Source: Brasenia schreberi
Lineage: Eukaryota > Streptophyta > Magnoliopsida > Nymphaeales > Cabombaceae
Direction of reading: 5' to 3'
Assembly: GCA_036023115.1 (NCBI GenBank)
Contig: JAYKKT010000047.1
Coordinates: 2,968,501-3,032,500 of the forward strand
DNA length: 64,000 bases
Made by a program: the position numbers and the translations under genes. The notes under the pieces were generated by a model. It had not been told where the DNA came from. It was given only the letters and a program-made list of their open reading frames with translations, and did not search any database. The number at the start of each line of letters is the position of its first letter. Position 1 is the stretch's first letter. Positions 57,434-64,000 of the stretch are shown here, in pieces.

Positions 57434-57530
57434 CTAGGGTCAGAGGACAAGGGCAACAGACGAAGCTCAGACTTTGAAACCACTTTAATTTTAGTACTCG
57501 TGTTAACCAGGAAGCCAATTTCAAAATGTC

Positions 57531-57581
<51 letters not shown>
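57531..57581. repeat. Compound microsatellite (TA)n(TG)n
   Basis: A TA run passes into about 17 TG dinucleotides. Confidence 0.92.
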
Positions 57582-57584
<3 letters not shown>

Positions 57585-58742
57585 TGGATGATGCTTACAC
57601 TATACTACTTACTCGTTCTCGATCTTGTATAATAACGGTTGTTTTCATCCTTTTTTAAAAATCCTTATATATTTTATAATTGTACTAATGCTACGGAAAA
57701 AAGATGGGTGACATGAGTTAAAGTAGGTAGGATCCAATTTTCTTATATATATATATATATTCATTCTAAGCTGGTCCGTGTTTGTTTTATTTTCATTGGA
57801 GTGACCTTTGCAAAGTCCAAAAGGCTTTCCCAAAAACTGGCGGGTCCACTTGTACGTGATCCATGTGCTCCCCTACGAACATCTAATCTTAGCTTGCACT
57901 GATACTGGTGACAGTTTGTAAATATATCATGTTTCTATCAGCAAGTTAAAGGACACCAATGATAGTGACGACGTCACGGTAGTTTCACAATACACACTAG
58001 TTTCCAAAACTCTGGCAACAAGAACACGATATTGTTGTCAATTTTTTGAAAATTTTACATCATTTTTTCATTTTGAAATATATTTTTCTTACTCGACTTT
58101 ATAGATCTTCTACGCTTTTCATGAAAATGTATTAAGATACATTACTTCTTATGTTGAGAGACAAGATTTTCTAATTTTTAAAAACTTTGCTGACAACATG
58201 TACAGTGATTGTGTTTAGAATTTGAAAATCTTATAGAAACCATGTGACGCCCACATGAGAGAGAGAGAGAGATTAAGCTATTGCGTACCATGTGGTTTCA
58301 TATCATATGAGGTTACCTTCCTCGGAAAACATGGCAGCGTCCGGTGTGATGGAGACGTAACGAGAGGGAGGGGGAATGAACTGAGTAGAAGTGGCGTCGA
58401 GGGAGCTAATTCCATTGGGATGGTGTTAGGCTGATAAGAATGCAGCATGTGGCATGGCCTTTGATCGAAAAGTGAGAGCGATTCCTCCGATGAACAGATT
58501 ATGGAGACAAATACGGCCCCCCTTGTTGCCCTGCGTCTTTTCACTTGGGTAAGTCGCAACCCTTATATGTGCACCAACTATATCTCAACATAGAGAGGGA
58601 ACCTTTTACGTATATTCAAGGATGATAGAAATTTGAATTCCAACAAAGAAAATGTGTATATGAATAAAGTATACATGTAAAATACAAAATATACTTTTGG
58701 AATTTAAATTTCAACTATTAATCATACAACATGAATGGTTAA
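57582..58742. other. Intergenic, nothing recognised
   Basis: Small TA (57747-57760) and GA (58258-58271) runs only. A 93-codon minus-strand frame (58559-58278) has no recognisable domain. Confidence 0.4.
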
Positions 58743-59111
58743 GATTTTATTTCGATATATCTTAGTATATATCAAACTCTCTCTCTCTCTCTCTCTCTTT
58801 ATATATATATATATATATGTAGGCCCTTATGGAATAACAAACTTTTGAATAATGATGTCCAATCAAGGGTGATCAATTATGGTGATTGATGCAATTCAGA
58901 AAAAAGCAACCTGGTTCTTGTGTACTTGCTTTTTGTATTATAATAATATAAAGTATTTTTGTTTTTGCTCTTTATCAATTTTAACCTTTTGATCCATTTT
59001 TATTATACTAACACAAGGTGGGAGTATGTTATCTAAGAGAACTTCAACAACATTCTTGATACACACATTATATGTATATATGATTTTATTTCGATATACC
59101 CTAATATATAT

Positions 59112-59197
<86 letters not shown>

Positions 59198-59423
59198 TAG
59201 AACAAACTTTTGAATCATATGTCCAATCAAGGGTGATCAATGATCGTGATTGATGCAATTAAGAATAAAGCAACGTGGTGCTTGTGTACATGCTTTTTGT
59301 ATTATAATAATATAAAAGTATTTTTGTTTTTCCTCTTTATCAATTTTGATCGTACTAACACAAGGTGGGAGTATGTCATCTAAAAGAACCTCAACAACAT
59401 TCTTGATACACACATTATATATA
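58743..59423 (+). repeat. Tandem duplication of about 340 bp, each unit with a (CT)n(AT)n tract
   Basis: Unit 1 (58743-59080) and unit 2 (59081-59423) start ATTTTATTTCGATATA. They share, in order, the (CT)n(TA)n tract, AACAAACTTTTGAAT, GTCCAATCAAGGGTGATCAA, GCTTTTTGTATTATAATAAT, ACACAAGGTGGGAGTATGT and ACATTCTTGATACACACATT. The simple repeat is longer in unit 2 (59116-59195) than in unit 1 (58777-58818). Small deletions distinguish the copies. Confidence 0.92.
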
Positions 59424-59431
59424 TACATACA

Positions 59432-59463
<32 letters not shown>

Positions 59464-59491
59464 CATATACATACATATATATATACATACA

Positions 59492-59529
<38 letters not shown>

Positions 59530-59535
59530 CATACG
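59418..59535. repeat. Interrupted (TA)n / (TACA)n microsatellite
   Basis: TA runs are broken regularly by ACATAC words across about 118 bp, directly after unit 2 of the duplication. Confidence 0.93.
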
Positions 59536-60840
59536 TATGTGCACATCTACGACAAAAGAGGGATGCCAAAGGTAGGGTGCAGCCAAAAGTTTAATCCTGA
59601 ACATTAGAAAGGGTTGTCAAGAAAACCATATCCAATTTTCGCAAACAGACTTGATATACATATATATATATATACATATATTATGTTCTCAAAATTAAGA
59701 AGTGACGCTTCCAATGTAACCATTGACCTCAACGCTCTTCCAGTGTAATCTCACTCAGAGAGAGGAGTGTGCCCAAGGGAAGAAGAGGGACGTTGTTTCA
59801 AACACTCAAAAGGTGTCTTCTCGGTTTAGGACAAGGAAACGATACGTACGTATACTTGATGGATTTTAGGTCCAGTTCTGGGCATGTTTCCTTGGATTAC
59901 AAGATGGAATCCGAAGCCCAACACATACATGTGCGTGCATGCACACACACACACACTCTCTCTCTCATGTATGCATTCATGCCCCAGGAATCTAACTCAC
60001 CACCTGTGGGGTTGGGGTCAAAGCGACCTGCGAGATGAGCTGACCCTTTGCGCACCCAAAAATAGGCATTTCATTGGACGCATTTCCCCCCTCTTTGTAG
60101 CTGTATCCAATCTGGTTTTGTTTGGTTGTATGGATTCAATGATATTATATCAATTGAGGCCGAAAATGGAGGAGACATGATAAACACCCACCACTTGCCG
60201 ATGACAACAACATCAAAATCGAACCCTAAGCCTTTAAATCTTTAGTGACAAAGTTGTGGATGTTTGATTAATCGAACGTAACAAACAGTTATTGTGTGTT
60301 TGTCTATAGTAGCTCAAGTTCAATTGCATGCCCATTTTGTATAAAGATCAACATACCGAAATTAGAGCCAAGGTTCATGGGTGGTTGTTAAGCCAAACAT
60401 GGTAGTTTGCGCATAAAAAAAATGCTCAACACATCTACAAGTTTGGATTATACTAAAATAACAAAATTAACCATGTTCTTAGAAAAGGCCCAGTGAAATT
60501 TTGGAAATATATGGTTTAAATATACTCTTGTTCTCCAATGCTATAATCAAAATTTTGAAAGTTTATATTTTTATATTGAAATTTCAAAAAACATTGAAAA
60601 CTTTTGAAGACTAGAACCTGAAACCTAAAGGCAGATTTACATTGAGCTGAGGTGGAGCATTCGCCTCACTCGAAATTTCAAAAATCAACATAAACTCTAT
60701 AGCCCATGGTGAAATATATGAGCCATGATACATAGTTATTCTCACCCAAAATCATTGGGCTAATCGTCCCACTCCTACCGCCACTGAAATCCCCCCTTCC
60801 CAAAACAAATTTCTGGATCCGCCACGAAATATAATAATGT
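59536..60840. other. Intergenic, nothing recognised
   Basis: A small TA run (59661-59680) and CA/CT runs (59940-59967) are the only clear structures. Two overlapping frames of about 90-98 codons (59769-60180) have no domain. Confidence 0.4.
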
Positions 60841-60906
60841 TCATGGTGGTAATGTAAGTCTGCATTTCACCTTTCATGGTGGTAATATAAGTCTGCTTTT
60901 CACCTT
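60841..60906. repeat. 33-bp tandem duplication
   Basis: TCATGGTGGTAATGTAAGTC with the following TGCATTTCACCTT is repeated at once with two or three changes. Confidence 0.85.
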
Positions 60907-61859
60907 TTAAGGAACCGCTAGGTGTTGCAGGTCCTGCCTTCAAATCTTTTGAGAACAACGTTGGCATCCCATTGATTGAATGCAGACGATGTGGGATGAA
61001 AATTGACTGTGTGTGTGTGAGAGAGAGATCAGCCTTCATGCCTTCTGCCTCTCGTTAGTAAGTAATGCTCTGCAACTCACCGGTATAACGCTCTACCGGT
61101 AGGGCTCTCTGATACCCACTTGCAGATGGCGACTTCAATCTTCCGGGGGTTGTATATGTGTGTTATGGGCTTTGACTTCTCACTGGAAACACGAAAAAAA
61201 GAAAAAAGTAATGCCCTTTTACGTGTTAACTGGATGGATTTTCACCACTGCACTTGGCACTGCATGAGCAGACAATCATAACGATGACAGAAGCTACGGG
61301 CATGCCTTTCTTTTATCCACAGCGTCTACTGCGTATGTATTGGCAAAAGAGAGTTTTTATCATCTTTTATTCACAATTCAAAGGAGTAACGTTTCAGTGT
61401 AGGAAGTTTAAGGAAATCAAAGTAAAATACTCTAAATTAAGCTATCCCTTGGCAAGACCATACGCAGGAGATATAGAGCAGACTGTTTTTAAAATATACT
61501 ATTATGGAGCATACTATTTTTAATATATACTGATAATAGTGCTGGCCAAGGAAACAATCTTTTACCAACACACAAGATTAACATTGCAAAGCAAAAACAA
61601 GCCTTCCAAACCAAATGGGGTTGGTTGGGTGAATTCTTAGTTGACATTGATTGTGTGCATTCTTACTGGATATTGAGCTCAACCATCTGTTGTCTTTGCA
61701 TTTAACTACAAGAAGTCAAAATCATGGATTGTATTTCCTTGAAATAATTTTAGGCCTTTCTTTGCATTTTTTTAAGTGTTCCGCATCTGATTTCTCACAA
61801 TTATTGACTAGATTTCGGTTTACCCACCTCTCAAATGTTCACGACCTTACTTAACGTTT
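60907..61859. other. Intergenic, nothing recognised
   Basis: No supported coding or repeat signal apart from a short TG/GA run near 61007-61026. Confidence 0.4.
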
Positions 61860-61990
61860 CCTTTATTCTAATTTCTACTAGTGTTGCACCTTCTTTTCTT
61901 TTAGTAGCTTTATTAATCTTCCTTCTGCCACTAACATCCTTTGTACCTGGTGATTATTGACTGCAGAGTATATAATCGGCATCACAAAGC
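61860..61990 (-). mobile_element. Short decayed RTE LINE fragment
   Basis: CTTCTGCCACTAACATCCTT, then TGTACCTGGTGATTATTGAC and TGCAGAGTATATAATCGGCA, follow the same order as 11590-11645 in the LINE at 11220-12749. Confidence 0.5.
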
Positions 61991-63723
61991 GTTATTGGAA
62001 TCTACTATCACATTATCTCATGTTCGCCAAACAGGGAGCCTTATGATATGCAGTAAAAACTTAGTTTTTAGCTGCTATATTAACTTGGAGCAATTAAACA
62101 TCAAAGACGATTGCCTATGACTAGCAAATCTCAGCATTATGCAAATAGATTCCTACATCTTTCCTGGTGGGAAAAAGAAAAACTCACTGCAATTTGGAAG
62201 AGGTAATGATATATAAAGTATCACAGCAGAGAATAGCGTGTTGGCTTTGAGATGTCAAAAGTTCGTAGGCAATAATACACCGGGAGACGACTTTAATTTT
62301 CTTTTTCTTTATGATCCTCATTTGTAGAATTTAGCAACTTGTCATTGATAAGAGGGAAAGCTAAGGGTAGCAAAAGAGGTGTGGCTTGGTTGGAGTCATG
62401 TGAGTGCATTTATATTGACTTTGGCTTGTTGCTTCTCTTTGCACATGGGAGGGACGATCAATTACCATTTGGTTGGTATGCAAGAGTTGAAGAACATGTG
62501 CATCCATGTGCTCATTTTCAAAATTCAGACCCCATTTCACCATCGTTTCTCCTAGTTTTGTTGGTTTATATAGACAACATTAAAAGTTCACTGCAATTCT
62601 GTCAAGAACATCAAAGACAATTAGCACGCTATATTGATCTCTGTTTTTTGTCCTGTATTTAACCAAAAACAGATGGCAGTACTTTCGTTTCATTTTTCAT
62701 TTGGTTTCAAGAGTCGAACTTAATGCATTATTTGTAGGTCTTAAGATTTAACTGTCATGTGAATCTCTGTGTCAATCATACCATCTATAATATTCTTTGC
62801 GAAAGAAAAGGATAAGCTTGCATTTTAGTGCTTAACTTTGAAGATAACTTAGTTTAATGTTATAGTTTCTGCTTCTGAAATTAGAGAACAATGTTTGATT
62901 GATTGCAAGTGGCTCTGTCATGGTATCCTTTTGGGGAATGAAGGAAAAAAAATGGAACTACATGGAATCAACTTGGTTGTTTAATCCTGAGACCAACCAA
63001 AGGAAACACACCCTAAGAGTTCCTCTGTTCCTTTTCACTTATTAACAAGAATTCAAGTACTCTGTTTTACTGTGAATTCATAACCTCAAGAACTTGTGAT
63101 TAGTATTCTGACATGATTAGTCATAAACTGTAGCCTAAATCGCTTTGACAAACAAAATATTGGGATTATTGTGCAGGCGTTTAATCACAAGAAAATTCAT
63201 TATCTAAGGCATTGGTATGTATAGTAGAAGTGCAAGAGGAACGGGGCAAACAAAACCAACAAAAATTGCAGACACTGAGTACTTAAAGATTCACGTATAC
63301 CTTTCTTCATGTTCGGATTTTGTTCTCTTAAGAACTCATGAAAGCCGCAATGAAAGTTGGTCAGATCTGTGATTATAATAAACATGCGTGCAGTTTTGTG
63401 GGCAAGTCTCAAAGCTGATGAAATACACACACACACACACGTAGTCATAGCCACATAGCAATTGTTACATCTAAATATCTAGTAAAAATATATACAGTAG
63501 TCAAACCACTTGTAACTTTTGCAACAAATTTGTTGGCGTGTAATCAAGGCAAATCTTCATGCATTTTAATGTCGAATCTGTTAATTAAATATCCAGTTTT
63601 AGGCCTTGTTTGGAAACATGAGACCTATTAATTATGTTATTTGCTGCCCCGCCCCCCCTCTCTCTGATATACACGTGAGTTCATGCACCAAAAACATACG
63701 CACACACACACAGTGAGAGAGAG
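61991..63723. other. Intergenic, nothing firm
   Basis: A 107-codon + strand frame (62339-62662) has no recognisable domain, signal or splice context. A CA run lies at 63424-63440. Confidence 0.4.
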
Positions 63724-64000
63724 TGTTACAAAATGGTGGCCATTCTCGGTTCGAGTAACGGTTGCACTGGCCGTTACGTGAGGATCAGGCCAAACCAAGT
63801 AACGGACAGCCATTACCGGATTTTTCGGTAACGGCCGCCCGTTAAAGCTCCCAGACGAGGGAAGCCACACGTGGATAAGCACAGACAAATGGGGGAGCTC
63901 CTGCCTATAAAAGCAGGCACATACAGAGACAGTGAGACATAGATATACAGTGAAAAATACTAAAAAATTACAGAGAAACGACATTTGTCTCTGCAAGCCC
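63724..64000 (+). promoter_or_regulatory. Promoter-like sequence or start of an LTR, running off the window
   Basis: A G-box CACGTG (63868-63873) lies about 33 bp before a TATA box TATAAAA (63906-63912), giving an expected start near 63938. The sequence upstream repeats GTAACGG/CCGTTAC words five or six times (63756-63846). TGTTACAAAATGG at 63724 could also be a TG-type LTR start, with the TATA box as its internal promoter. Nothing coding is seen before the window ends. Confidence 0.4.

Noticed and set aside
62339..62662. 107-codon + strand frame
   Set aside because: No recognisable motif, leader, splice site or neighbour supports it; the length is within chance for AT-rich DNA of this size.
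63637..63996. 119-codon minus-strand frame
   Set aside because: It overlaps CT and CA runs and a TATA/G-box segment on the other strand, and has no domain.

Overview
The window is a nuclear segment of a flowering-plant genome. It is AT-rich, and its genes have spliceosomal introns (GT-AG, plus one apparent GC-AG). All three recognisable gene products are of plant type. I cannot name the species. Long introns full of LINE and LTR retrotransposons, with many (TA)n, (GA)n and (CA)n tracts, suggest a medium to large genome; a grass-like GC pattern is not seen.

Layout. 1-960: three exon-like segments of an unidentified upstream gene. 1000-2614: a CTCGAG-rich repeat, two copies of a (GA)n-plus-175-bp unit, then promoter and leader. 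2615-14474: CSN5, the JAMM deneddylase subunit of the COP9 signalosome, six exons and 358 codons, apparently intact. Its introns hold a local tandem duplication (intron 1), a decayed Ty1/copia element (intron 3) and a LINE inserted into a LINE in opposite orientation (intron 4). 14475-17550: intergenic DNA with a decayed 5S-rRNA-like relic. 17695-21033: the 60S ribosomal protein gene RPL39 (eL39), 51 codons in three exons, with the start codon alone in exon 1. 21034-32459: intergenic DNA with decayed LINEs, a possible CACTA-like remnant, long microsatellites and a tandem array rich in GGTTCCGG. 32460-56915: a plasma-membrane P3A H+-ATPase locus spread over 24 kb. Its ends are well preserved, but the catalytic middle is broken by frameshifts, deletions and a partial exon duplication, so I call it a pseudogene. 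Its first intron holds a Ty3/gypsy chromovirus between unequal LTRs; intron 13 holds a nearly complete RTE-type LINE. 56916-64000: no recognisable gene; microsatellites, a 340-bp tandem duplication, and at the right edge a TATA/G-box sequence that could be a promoter or the start of an LTR.

The genes have no evident functional link. CSN5 removes NEDD8 from cullins, RPL39 belongs to the 60S subunit, and the H+-ATPase family energises the plasma membrane. All are on the + strand and look independently transcribed. The window's main interest is how mobile elements have entered and rearranged introns while splice sites stayed intact in CSN5 and RPL39 and coding capacity was lost in the ATPase. 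I found no clearly new biological system. The most unusual structures are the LINE inverted repeat inside CSN5, the shared reverse-transcriptase active-site mutation in two LINE copies, and the broken ATPase.
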